From Perkinsus marinus ATCC 50983 (Eukaryota > Perkinsozoa > Perkinsida > Perkinsidae): a stretch of DNA of 64,000 bases. Position numbers and translations under genes: made by a program. The stretch covers positions 322,511 through 386,510 of the forward strand of contig NW_003217015.1 of NCBI RefSeq assembly GCF_000006405.1, read 5' to 3'. Below, in pieces: positions 33,427 through 43,651 of this stretch (its first letter is position 1; every line of letters begins with the position of its first letter). Below the pieces are notes generated by a model, which saw only the letters and a program-made list of their open reading frames with translations, was not told where the DNA came from and searched no databases.

Positions 33427-36400
33427 CTAACCCTTAACAGCGGCTACTGTTGTTGCCGCGACGAGGGCTCCAACAGATGGCTCGCGATGATGCTGGCTAA
33501 GGCTCGACTCACTTGGGGATGAGCTGTACGTGCTGTGATACGCACCTGGCAGAGCAATCAATCTTACCACCACTTGGAGAATGAACACTAACAACAATAA
33601 TAACAACAACCTACCAGATTAGGCTGTTTAGAGAGATCAGTATCTACCCTCAGCATACAGGCTACCGCGACATTCCTAGCGTTAGGACCAGATTGTCCCG
33701 GCTGAGGCGTTCGGGTCAACAGCGTTCCTAAGGGTAATTATACAAGAGCATTCTAGTAATGCTAACACGCCTACCAGCAGCAGCAATAGTGTGCACGCGA
33801 CCACCGGCACCATTCGCCATGGCCTCTGGCAAAGAGATGATGTGGAAGTTGAACGCCTTACTCACATACCTAATCATGACAAGAGCACAATGGAGGTGTT
33901 CGAAAAAAGAGTACGGACCCACATAGTTACTGGCCAATATCCGACGATATCGATCAAAATGGCGAGCGCTATTGCCACTAACACTCACCCCTCATATTGA
34001 GTATGCGGCACTTTAGCCTGACTCGTGACCATCGCCTCTCTTCCCCCACTCTGCATATCCTGCCAAAACTGTAGGAACTGCTGGGCCGTGATGGCAGCCG
34101 GGGCGATGAATTTCGTTAGGACACCTGTGAGTTCAACTTGCATCATGCGCCCGCACGCGGAAGAATTGAAGATACTCACATGGTAAGGTCATAGGCAGCT
34201 GTTTCGTATCCTCTCCATTGACATCGAAGGTGACCAGGAAGCGTGGTGGCTGCAGGAAGGGCCGCAGACACTCAACTTGAATGTACTCGATCTGATATCG
34301 ATCGAACAGTCAAGTTAGAGGGAGTTCCACAAGGAAATAAGTATAGTGAACCATCCTATGATGATGATGATATTGTAGCAGATAGAAACACCATAAGAGT
34401 CTTCGTCAGCTATTGCTGACCAAGGGGCGAATTCATAGTATAGAATGCCCAAAATAAGATGTGCTACGGACTGTATCTTGCAGAATTCAACGAATCTCCC
34501 AGTGAGACCTTGACGAGCGCTCTTCAATGCTACCATTGGAATTCAACTTGGTACTGCTAAATTACAGACAACAGCGGCTGTTCGGGCCCCCAAGAATGGG
34601 CTGTTGAACAACCCATTCTTGGAGGCACTCTGTAGTTTAAAACACATCAAAAAATGCAAGTATGATAAGAAAGAACTAGTAGTTACAGACTTACCGCTTG
34701 CTGTGCCGGCTCCAGTGTGCCCGGTTTCAATGCTGTTGTCCTCACTCTGAAGCCATCCGAGGGACCCGTTGGCACCTTCAACATTATCATAACACACCAT
34801 TTCCTAGCGGAGCGAAGTTTTCACTTGCGTTTTGATGTTGCTAATAGTAATGTCCTCTCCCTTGTTGATGAACTGCAGTGCCAAGCGACCAATGCCATGA
34901 CCATACCTATATGAGACTTCATCTCCGCTGCTGCTACCATCACAACGACGCCGCCTTACTCAGCCTTCATATTGATATGGAGGGAATTGGACTGGAAGAA
35001 ACTGCCTTGATCAGATATGCACAGCTGCTTCCATAGCACTCCTGGTGGGGTCGGCCCTGAAAGACAGCAACTCTGATGTGGCTCGACAGAATAGCTGTCT
35101 ACTTTCCCCAGCATCATCCTCGCTATCATCACTCTCCTCATTATCGTCACTATCACTACCCTCGCTGGGTGGGGCCGGACCAGAGGCCACCACAGGTGCC
35201 GCATTATTAGTAGTAGTAGCAACTGCACCACTAACCACGTTCTAAATAACCACAGAAGTCAACTACAGCACTAACACGGTCATTTGCCCATACCACAACA
35301 CACTAAGCATTCAACCGAATAATAAGGGGCATCCATATGTCGACTACATTCCCTCCTAATAACGACTCTAATCTCAAAGTGATAATACTGTATATTTATA
35401 TTCATATGTCTGTAATACCTATAATGTATATATGATGGACTAACGTAGAATATAAACACAAATACTAGGGTATAACATTTATAACATGTACAGTATACTC
35501 GTATTCTTACCAAGCCTTGTCCAGATGTATTAGTTGATAATAGCCCTTCATCCTGCTTAACATCACCTTGCTGATAAACGCCACCTTCTGCTGCTGCCGC
35601 CTATATTATTAAAATTACAATCAAACCAGCTTCGCTCCGCCTACTTCCTCTAACTGTTTTCTAGTGGTCGCTCTAGTCTTCCCCTGAGTCTTTATCCGTT
35701 GCTTCAGAGGATTATTTTCCTGTGCCTGAGCTACTGCCATCCCATCACATTCCTCATGAGTTCTCCGCTTACCTCTATCGGATAAGGTGGCATCATAGCC
35801 AGCGTTGTCTCCACCATAGAGTCGCCGCCAAGAGTGAAAAGTCGACTTAACTCACATGCACCTGTCAATCTTGCAATCTTGCGCAACCTTGCAATTCCTC
35901 AACGGTAAAACGTACGTTGCTGTAGACCGCAGTCAAGCGAATCCTGATAGTCTTCAAATATAAGCAATACCTGATATCCGACTCGAACTTCGGCTATTAT
36001 TTCCATTAAAGCAGTTTCTATTACCTCATCCTTAAGCTCCTTATTCTCAGGATTTGCATTCAACAGCTTAGCATAGCACATCATTATGATACACTTAGTC
36101 TCCGCACTAGATCTGTTCATGTGCTTCCTTAGTAACTATCCAATATCGATCGCCCATCATCATCATCATCATCTTATGAGGCCTACCTGCACTATATCCA
36201 ATGGCGTAGCCTTACCAGCGTTAACAAGGAAGTGGCCAAACTCGCCCATCAGGTAGGCTGCCAACTTCACTAAGGTCTCATGAGGATAGGACGCAGACTG
36301 GCCTGAAATGTAGACACATAGGCTCCCATCATCACCATTCTTATTCCAGTCGTTGGTAAAGGGACTAGTAGTTCCCTCAATGTAGCATATGAATCGCTGT

Positions 36401-39287
36401 GTTTTATGAATCCCATCTCCTTACAAGCTTCCATGCCTTTCTCAGCTGCATACTGTTGTACGATATCGAGTGTATCATCATCGACATCACTATTATCGAA
36501 ACCAGTAACTACTTGTACCTAATACCACCAAAGATACCTAGTCCCTAGCGCACCGCGAAGATTCCACTATCAACCTCCCCCTTCTCACCACTCGGAACCA
36601 CACATCCTGACTGACCGACTCAGGACTATATTCGAGCATCTTGAATACGACATCAACATACCAGGTCGGGTCAGGCGCATTGACCTCTGCTAGAATAGCT
36701 ATCTTTAGTATCTAGAAAGAGTTATGCATAAACTCATAAGCTCATGCACTCACTAGGCAATAACATTAGCCACCGTAACACCATGTGGAGTACTCAAAAC
36801 ATGTACTCGTACGAGCCCACTTATTATTAGTGAGTCGAGAAGCGACATACACGTTGATGATGGGGATAAGCCTAGAGTGGACATCACTTACGAGTTCCTC
36901 GTGTATTCCTGCAGCAGCACTTGGCTCGCTCTCTCGGTATTTATCGATACTAGACGGAGCTGGGCGGGGACCAGCTGAAGAGAGGAGGAGGAGGATGATG
37001 CACTATAACCACAACGTGAGCGATGCTCCCGGTTACATGTGCTGGCGAGGGCCTCGAGGAGTTCATCGACGATCACTTGCCAGTTACTCGGGTTGCATAT
37101 GGCATATAATAAGTTTAACGCCTGTCTCTGTATAGACGGGTCATTTTCATGCAGCTGTTTTACGATGACAGTCTTATACCTGATCGCCGATCCCAAAGGT
37201 CCCGGGTTCGATCCCTCCCAACAGCATTACTTATCGAACAAATTGAGTTGATGCACCCAGTCCAAATGCGGTCCCTTCCCTTTAGTAGCCATAGAGATAC
37301 TAGCAGCCGTCGCCAATCTCGCCATAGCATCCATTCCCAAGTAACGTATATTAGCCTCCCTCGATGATATGAATCCACCTTCGATGCACACAAGCATCAC
37401 TCTAATACCCTACCCTATTACGGTAGCTCACCTAGCAGCTGGACACAGGTGCGTCTGTTGTCCATGCTACACTCATCACCAAGGTGGATAATGAGATTAG
37501 TAGTTTCGAATAAGATGCCATTCTCGGCATTACAACGATTCACTCTCTCAGCATCTGCTCTATTAGAAGAACGGCTTTTCTTCAACCCCACTAAAAATGC
37601 AGCCTGTGGGAATCGAACCAGGGACCTCTACCAACAGTACCTTTCTTGGACGAGACCTTGGGGATGGACTGCTCCTGGACCTCCATCACAGCTTTTCCCA
37701 ATAACTGCATTCATTGCCAATTACGATATAGGAGAAAGATAAGCTCTTACCCTCCCTAGAATCTCATTGAGACGGTATATTATACCATCATCAAAACATG
37801 TCATCACAGGGAAGAACTGCAAACATCGAAGAAGCTTCGCCTAACAGGTACAGCAAAATACCTCCTCCGCGGTTCGAACCCGGGATCTCACCTGCAGCCA
37901 TGGCGCTGGCACCTTATAATAGACATAGTGACTTGGACACTCCCCTGTGACTATCGCCGATAACGCCACGACTATTCCCGATATCACAGGTGTCCATGAT
38001 ATCGGTGGAGTAGCACCTGCCCACCAGCATGATCAAGCCAACACTGCCTACCAGCGATACTAGTAGTACAAGAAACTAAGTACGAAACTCACGCCTGACG
38101 ACCTAGTCCTCGGTTTTAAACTACCACTACTAGTAAGACCATACTACCCGACTCCAGTATGCCTCCCAATAAGCCAGTCACAGCTGTTAGCATTCCAATG
38201 TCCTTCTCGTTAGACAAAATGTCCCCTATCTTGTGCGACCACTCCTCAGCCGTCATAAAATCTTCAGGACCTGTCAGGACCCAGGCATGCATGTCTGCCG
38301 CAGCCGGAAGAATTCCCTCCTCCCCCCTTACTATCAACTTCTCTATAGAACCGCAATAAACACATACAAGCCTTTCTTTGAATGTACAAAGTAGCACTGG
38401 AGTTTTTACTCAACAAACTGAGCAAGGACAAACATGTTCCTTGCTAGTGAGCCCAGCTGTATAGGTACCCGGCGATATCTCTATAGAGGTTCTCAGCGAA
38501 CTCAGATCCGCCAGTGTTAGCTATACAATTCAGCGCCAAGGCCTGTACATGCTCGTTGTTGCTAGCTATGTCTGCCTTACAAGCATTGATGATCAAACGG
38601 AGAACCTGCAAGTTCAGCCGGAGGTCCCTGGTTCGAACCCTGGTTAAGGCTTACGTCATAATTCTCCTGTAATAATAACGAGCACGCGATGTAGCCAGCA
38701 TTCTTCTCACTATACTTGGTAGAACTGATAGAAGTACAATCAAACTTCCCTCCTCCCCGCCCCCCCCATCGCTACTACCTGCATAGATTAACCGCTTGTA
38801 TGTGACCAAAGTCGATATCGTATCCCAACATGTACGCGTAGATCAGCTTCCACACGTACTTCTTTTTATCATACCTAACCGAGGGCTCATTGATGAGGAC
38901 GAGACGCAGATCATAATCATCAGCACTAGTAGTGATAGCCCTGTCGAGAACTGCAATAAGCTGTTCTGTTCAGTAACAGGCGGAAAGCATTGTGATGGCA
39001 TATTAACGTAGCGAGAGGTCACTAACACACACTAAGACGCCTGTGTCGAGCCTAGTTGGCTCATCATCACTTGATCAAGAAGTCTTTTCTAGTATCGCAC
39101 TACTACTCACCCTTTGAGCGCTTTAGAACTGGCGAACTTGGTGCGTATCTTAGCAAGCTCCTTCTCAACACGTTGATTCTCCGCCTCCTTATTAGAACAA
39201 TTCCTAAAGATTCCAATCAAGTCCACACACCACAGCGATGAGCAGCTATTGCCTTATGTCCGATACGAAGACAGTGAGGCCCTTCAT
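33427..39287 (-). CDS. AP-2 complex subunit alpha (alpha-adaptin), many exons
   Basis: The start at 39287 reads [12 protein letters not shown], then, over a GC-AG intron (39204-39252), [20 protein letters not shown], the classic alpha-adaptin N-terminus. Trunk exons follow: [122 protein letters not shown] and [20 protein letters not shown]. The hinge is acidic, with [18 protein letters not shown]. The appendage domain contains [59 protein letters not shown] and [17 protein letters not shown]. The protein is a large subunit of the clathrin adaptor at the plasma membrane, binding PIP2, cargo and endocytic partners. Introns are mostly 44-51 nt; several carry repeated cores described separately. 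The hinge and the last exon (ending near 33427) are the least certain joins. Confidence 0.88.
34590..34622. repeat. Hairpin inside an AP-2 alpha intron
   Basis: CCAAGAATGGG (34590-34600) and CCCATTCTTGG (34612-34622) form an 11-bp perfect stem with an 11-nt loop. The stretch lies between two recognisable appendage-domain exons. Confidence 0.7.
34776..34824 (-). repeat. AP-2 alpha intron with GCGGAGCGAAG core
   Basis: This 49-nt intron lies between ISNIKTQ and VPTGPSD. In gene sense it starts GTGAAAACTTCGCTCCGCTAG. The core (34807-34817, plus strand) is identical to those at 19056, 21966 and 35630 (reverse). Confidence 0.75.
35601..35644 (-). repeat. AP-2 alpha intron with GCGGAGCGAAG core, opposite orientation
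   Basis: This 44-nt intron lies between TTRKQLEE and [11 protein letters not shown]. In gene sense it begins GTAGGCGGAGCGAAGC. The same 11-mer appears in the other orientation relative to its gene in the introns at 19.05 and 34.8 kb. Confidence 0.7.
37180..37230 (-). repeat. AP-2 alpha intron with tRNA T-arm-like core
   Basis: This 51-nt intron lies between LNLFDK and YKTVIVKQL. On the strand opposite to the gene it contains GGTCCCGGGTTCGATCCC, which resembles the variable loop plus T-arm of a tRNA and matches the pol III B box (GGTTCGANNCC). Confidence 0.8.
37591..37640 (-). repeat. AP-2 alpha intron with tRNA T-arm-like core
   Basis: This 50-nt intron lies between IPKVSSKK and [11 protein letters not shown]. 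In gene sense it contains GGTAGAGGTCCCTGG directly followed by TTCGATTCCCACAGG, like a tRNA 3' half. Confidence 0.8.
37841..37891 (-). repeat. AP-2 alpha intron with tRNA T-arm-like core
   Basis: This 51-nt intron lies between VPAPWLQ and [10 protein letters not shown], a join fixed by alignment to alpha-adaptin. In gene sense it contains GATCCCGGGTTCGAACC starting 4 nt after the donor GT. Confidence 0.85.
38606..38654 (-). repeat. AP-2 alpha intron with tRNA T-arm-like core
   Basis: This 49-nt intron lies between LLLQENYD and [10 protein letters not shown]. On the plus strand it contains GGTCCCTGGTTCGAACCC. Stem CCTGG, loop TTCGAAC and stem CCTGG pair at four of five positions. Confidence 0.85.
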
Positions 39288-40368
39288 TGAGCCACTGTTG
39301 CCTGTGGGCAGCATGGGCATACTGATAATAGGAAGTGCACGTACAAAAAAACTACAAGTGTAAACTGGATGTAACGCGACATAGGAACCCCGGAGTTCTG
39401 AGGTCCACTAGTTGACTGCCATCCTTGAAATGAAGCGCTCATAAAGGTCACGTCAAAGCAGAAGCCTCCGCCCCCTCGGGGTGAGGAATAATCGCAGAAT
39501 AAATTACGGGCGCGCGCGAAGAATCTGAGCGGAGCGATGCGCATTTTAACTTTTTCCCTCGGAATAGTCGATCCGACCGCATTACGAAGATTGTTGCTAT
39601 CTTCACTAAAAGTCGGCAATGATGTAGGGAGAGTAAGTGAATGTTCGATCCATGTCTAAGGTGAGCGGAGCAACGCACTTTGTGACCACTATAACCCACT
39701 TCCTCGAAGTCTCGAAAAGGGCGACTTTAGGGACTCTAATTGAGTAAAACCAGTGAGCGTTGAGATGACCGTGGGTGTGGTCGGCCTGGTTGCACACCAT
39801 TTTAGCCAATGATGCCAGTTTGTCATCATACCGAGGGTTCTTCAACAGCTGCATTATGCAGCTGCTGAGGAACGATATAATCACACGGCAATGGTCGAGT
39901 ACTCTGAACACCTTAATGGCCACATCAAGTACGAACCCCTTCGATGGGAAGTGATGCCTCGATTGACTCGAGAGCCAGCTTTGACAGTGTCACCAATTGG
40001 TGGCTCGACATACCACCTTGGTGGTATACATACTGTAGCAAGTATAGTGAGAGTATCACTCCCATCTCACTCTGATGTATTGTACAGCTCAAAGGCGGGA
40101 GTCACCCAGTAGTACTCTCGACGCCTTATACGCCCTGCCGCGCTATCATTTGCTCGACCATCATCAACCCTTCACACTCCTACGTTACTTTCACTCTTGT
40201 TATCAATGTTAGCTTATTCACCCTCAAGTCGTCGTGTTGGTTCATAAAGGATGTTCCGGACACCACTTCGTGAAATATCAGTAGTCCATTTTGCAGTCTA
40301 GCTAGTAGACAACACTAACACAGGTCTTCTTCGTGTTATGATGTTTTCGGTAGTTGCCATTATCGGTG
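39288..40368. other. Divergent spacer between AP-2 alpha and TMEM43-like genes
   Basis: No gene was recognised. It contains a near match to the repeated 11-mer (GCGGAGCGATG, 39529-39539), a weaker one at 39665 (GCGGAGCAACG), and short palindromes near 39990-40025 (CACCAATTGGTG; ATACCACC/GGTGGTAT). Promoters of both flanking genes should lie here. Confidence 0.4.
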
Positions 40369-41871
40369 ATGTTACAGGAGTTCGATCACCGCGATCGGGG
40401 TACTACGACTTCGTCTCAAGTGAAGATGTTATCGCCTCCACCTCTACCCAGGATACCCGAGAGTATCTTTGAGAATCTTGAGGTCGATTCTGGTCGATCT
40501 CGGGATAACGTATCATGTGGATGGAGTTGCTGTGGAGGCATCGTGCTCATCTTACTGAGTTTTTGGGTGCTCGGATGGAACGAGGCTACGAACTCTCCCA
40601 GGGAGAACTCCCTAGCTTACGCCTTCCACAACGCCCGTAACGCTTCCTGTGACTACGTCGACGAGGCTAACAATGGGCACCTAGTCTGGCTCAGCTGCCC
40701 AGTCATCAGCATGCCCCGACTAGCCCAAGATGCCCCTCCTGCTATTAGGGCCGTCTTCAGTGAGGCCGCCCTAGAGCTCCGAGGGACCGAACTGGAGTGG
40801 TGGGCGGAGATTCTACAGTGGACTGAGAGGGAGCTTTGTCGAGGGTCCTCTTCGAGAAGAAATAGATGCCTCTACAGCTACCATCAGGATTTCTATCATT
40901 ATGATGTGGACCCCGCTGATTTCCATTGTGTCACTAAAATGGGGTCGGGTTGCTCACAAGTGGCCCCATCCGAGCGGCCGCGATCCAGACTGGCTCAGCT
41001 TGGCCCTCCTGAAGTGTTGCATGGTGTGCTCCGAGCTCCTGCTGGTTCTGTGACCATCGGCAATCCAAGAAATGGCTACAGTCTGAGCTCAGCATTGATA
41101 TCACAGATCAACTCGAAGGCTGAGATACAACTGATCGATGCTGATGGTGCTGCTGCTTTCCTCGGTGTTGCGGATCGTCAACTCCATATCGACCTCACCA
41201 GCAACCAGTCATTTGCTCAGACCTTCGTGGCCAGCCCTAGACTAGGTGACCTCCGTCTACGAGTCACGGCCTCTACCACAGACTTCGTATCAGTCATTGC
41301 CAGGCAGGAGCCTGGTGGTCGACTCGGTCCTTATGTGATACCAACGATACGCCCAAGCGAGCCCATCGAGTGGCTTGCTAGTGGTCATCATGGGCATCTC
41401 CAGTCGCTACTCCAGCATCACAGTCGCGACGACGTAGCATGGTTATGGCGGTTCCTTGGTATCCTATCTATGTGGCTTGGGACTGCTCTACTTCTATCTC
41501 CTCTGGGGGAGGCCGAGCCCTCTTGTATGGCCCTCCTCTGTGTTGCCTGCTTTGCTGGAGCTGTCATCTCAGCCCTTCTAGCGACCATCGGGGCTACTCT
41601 GTTCGCCTCGCTGCCGATCGAGCTCCTCCTGGCCGTTATCGGCGTGGCTGCTGCTTTCTTCGCATGGCGGTCCTATAAGGCCCCTTGGTTCGGTCGGGCC
41701 CATTATTATGAGTACTACTACGGTGATGACGCATCGAGCGTCGAGATGCCCCTTGTGGGAGGAAGGGAATATGATGGTGACAGTTGGTTTGAACGACGAC
41801 TGGACAATAGATGCATCGACTCTGATGATGACGAGATTGACAAAAGTAGGTTGCTCTCGGTCTGTCACTGA
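40369..41871 (+). CDS. TMEM43 (LUMA)-like membrane protein, 500 aa
   Basis: This is a single exon from the ATG at 40369 (MLQEFDHRDRGTTTS) to a TGA at 41871. A first membrane helix near residues 55-75 (CCGGIVLILLSFWVLGWNE) ends in the W-N-E typical of the family. A large lumenal region follows, with ISMPRLAQDAPPAIRAVF and YHYDVDPADFHCV. The C-terminal third holds three to four hydrophobic helices, beginning RFLGILSMWLGTALLLSPLG. TMEM43 relatives sit in the ER and inner nuclear membrane and are proposed to organise membrane complexes; bacteria have homologues of unknown role. The C-terminal cytosolic tail is acidic and Tyr rich (HYYEYYYGDDASSVE). It is intronless, unlike most neighbours except the transporters. 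The assignment rests on architecture and a few conserved motifs. Confidence 0.75.
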   Translation: MLQEFDHRDRGTTTSSQVKMLSPPPLPRIPESIFENLEVDSGRSRDNVSCGWSCCGGIVLILLSFWVLGWNEATNSPRENSLAYAFHNARNASCDYVDEANNGHLVWLSCPVISMPRLAQDAPPAIRAVFSEAALELRGTELEWWAEILQWTERELCRGSSSRRNRCLYSYHQDFYHYDVDPADFHCVTKMGSGCSQVAPSERPRSRLAQLGPPEVLHGVLRAPAGSVTIGNPRNGYSLSSALISQINSKAEIQLIDADGAAAFLGVADRQLHIDLTSNQSFAQTFVASPRLGDLRLRVTASTTDFVSVIARQEPGGRLGPYVIPTIRPSEPIEWLASGHHGHLQSLLQHHSRDDVAWLWRFLGILSMWLGTALLLSPLGEAEPSCMALLCVACFAGAVISALLATIGATLFASLPIELLLAVIGVAAAFFAWRSYKAPWFGRAHYYEYYYGDDASSVEMPLVGGREYDGDSWFERRLDNRCIDSDDDEIDKSRLLSVCH

Positions 41872-42099
41872 AGTGAGTCATTCGTATCAGTTGGAGCCCC
41901 AAAGGATGTGTATTTGGGTCGGCAGGCGAGGCCGTCTCGACAGCTCCGTCATGACCTCCGTGAGTGAAAGTGTGTATTAGCCCATCTTTAAATTTGACCA
42001 CATGTAACGCTTTTTCCGTCTATACATGATCACCATCCTGTCGAGTTAATCTAGCGACAGGATGAGTAGTTGTTTATTAGTTAACGCTGTATTTCAAAG

Positions 42100-43490
42100 A
42101 TGCTCACACAAGCATTTATCAATCCTTGGTCACGAAGATTGCTCACGTCAGCGGCGTCGTCCATGGTCCCTCGTATGGTGGCTCTCGATGCAGCCACGTT
42201 GAAGTTGCCTAGTGATGCTTGGTCACGTCTCAGTACTCTAGGGGATCTGAACCTCTATGAAGATACCAAGACACCCGAAGAGGTTATTGAGAGAGCTAAG
42301 GTAATATTCAACATTTATTGTTCATACCACTCCTTTTCCAACTCTTCCAGGACGCCGATATAGTCCTCACCAACAAGGTGCCTCTTGGTCGTGATGTCCT
42401 CAGCGCTTTGCCATCATTGAAAATGATCAGCGTTATAGCAACAGGTCAGCTGTCGAGTGCCCTTCGTGGGCTCATGTACCATTATCAGGCTATGACATGA
42501 TTGACATTCGCTGCCTCCAGCCGGGCCAAGTCGTCTCCAACGTCCCTTACTACAGCACCAACTGTACAGCCCAACAGACGGTAGCCCTAATACTAGAGCT
42601 ATGCAATAGTGTTGGCGTGCACAACACTGCTGTCCATGCTGGGGAGTGGAGTAAGGAAGGCCTCTTCTGGTGAGCCTGCATCTCGTTGAATCCTGATAAA
42701 AGACAGTCGTTGTCAGGTTCCGCAAGCACGAGATGCTAGAGTTGGGTCCTGATGTCACTATCGGCATCGTAGGCCTTGGGACCATCGGGACGAGGTGCGC
42801 ATGAGCATTTTGGATGCTCCCTATGCAGGGTATCCCCTATCAGAGTATACGAGCTCTTACGACCGTTTGGGTGCCAGTTCTTGGCCTGGTCACCAGACTC
42901 TAGGAAGGAACTGCCACAACTGTCTTATGCCAGTGACATCACAGAGTTGTTCCAGAAATCAAGTACTACTATATCTCGACATCCACTAGGCGTTCGAACT
43001 TTGTCTGCTCGGAGTCGATCATCGTCAGATCTGGTAACGCTCCATTGCAAGTTGACGCCACAGAACTATGGCTTCGTGAATGGGCCACTCCTCCATCGAA
43101 TGCAGCCAGGGTCGATCCTGGTCAATGCTGCTAGAGGAGCCCTTGTCAATGAGCAGGACCTCGCCGATGCCCTCAAGTGAGCTGCTGCTGCCCATCCGCC
43201 CTTCATATCACGTATCATTCAGCTCGGGCCAATTGGCAGCTGCTGCCGTCGATGTCGTGTCCCACGAGCCGATCTCCGATGACAACCCTTTGTTGCGGGC
43301 AAAGAACTGCATCATAACGCCCCACATGGCATGGTAGGAGAGCACGAGGAGGAGGAAGAAGGGTGTGTTGACTAGTCTGGTTTTTATCAGGACATCTCCT
43401 GAAGCGCGTCGTCGTTGCCTCGAGATCGCCACCAGCAATGTGGAGGCGTTCCTTAGGGGCAGTCCAGCTCACGTCGTGGCATCTGGTTGA
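42100..43490 (+). CDS. D-2-hydroxyacid dehydrogenase, glycerate/hydroxypyruvate type (8 exons, 348 aa)
   Basis: Exons: 42100-42300, 42351-42444, 42489-42669, 42717-42794, 42829-42962, 43029-43176, 43223-43333, 43391-43490. Introns are 34-66 nt; the 34-nt one (42795-42828) is the shortest I modelled. The protein has [34 protein letters not shown], the NAD-binding [48 protein letters not shown] (catalytic Arg), [16 protein letters not shown] (catalytic Glu) and CIITPHMAW (catalytic His). Such enzymes reduce 2-oxoacids with NAD(P)H; this subgroup favours hydroxypyruvate/glyoxylate to glycerate/glycolate. The N-terminus ([20 protein letters not shown]) is Ser/Arg rich and may be a mitochondrial presequence. 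All key catalytic residues are present, so the enzyme should be active. Confidence 0.92.
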
Positions 43491-43651
43491 GTATAGGCCC
43501 TGCTGTATAGGCTGATTTTAATCAATATTCTCATTTGTTGTTTCATTCCATTGTTATTGTTGGTTTGGTAAATTATGGGCGTCAACGGAGTGTCACCAAC
43601 TTGTAAGATTCGAAGGGTCATCATCACTTTGTTGTCTACCTGTGTCTAGGG

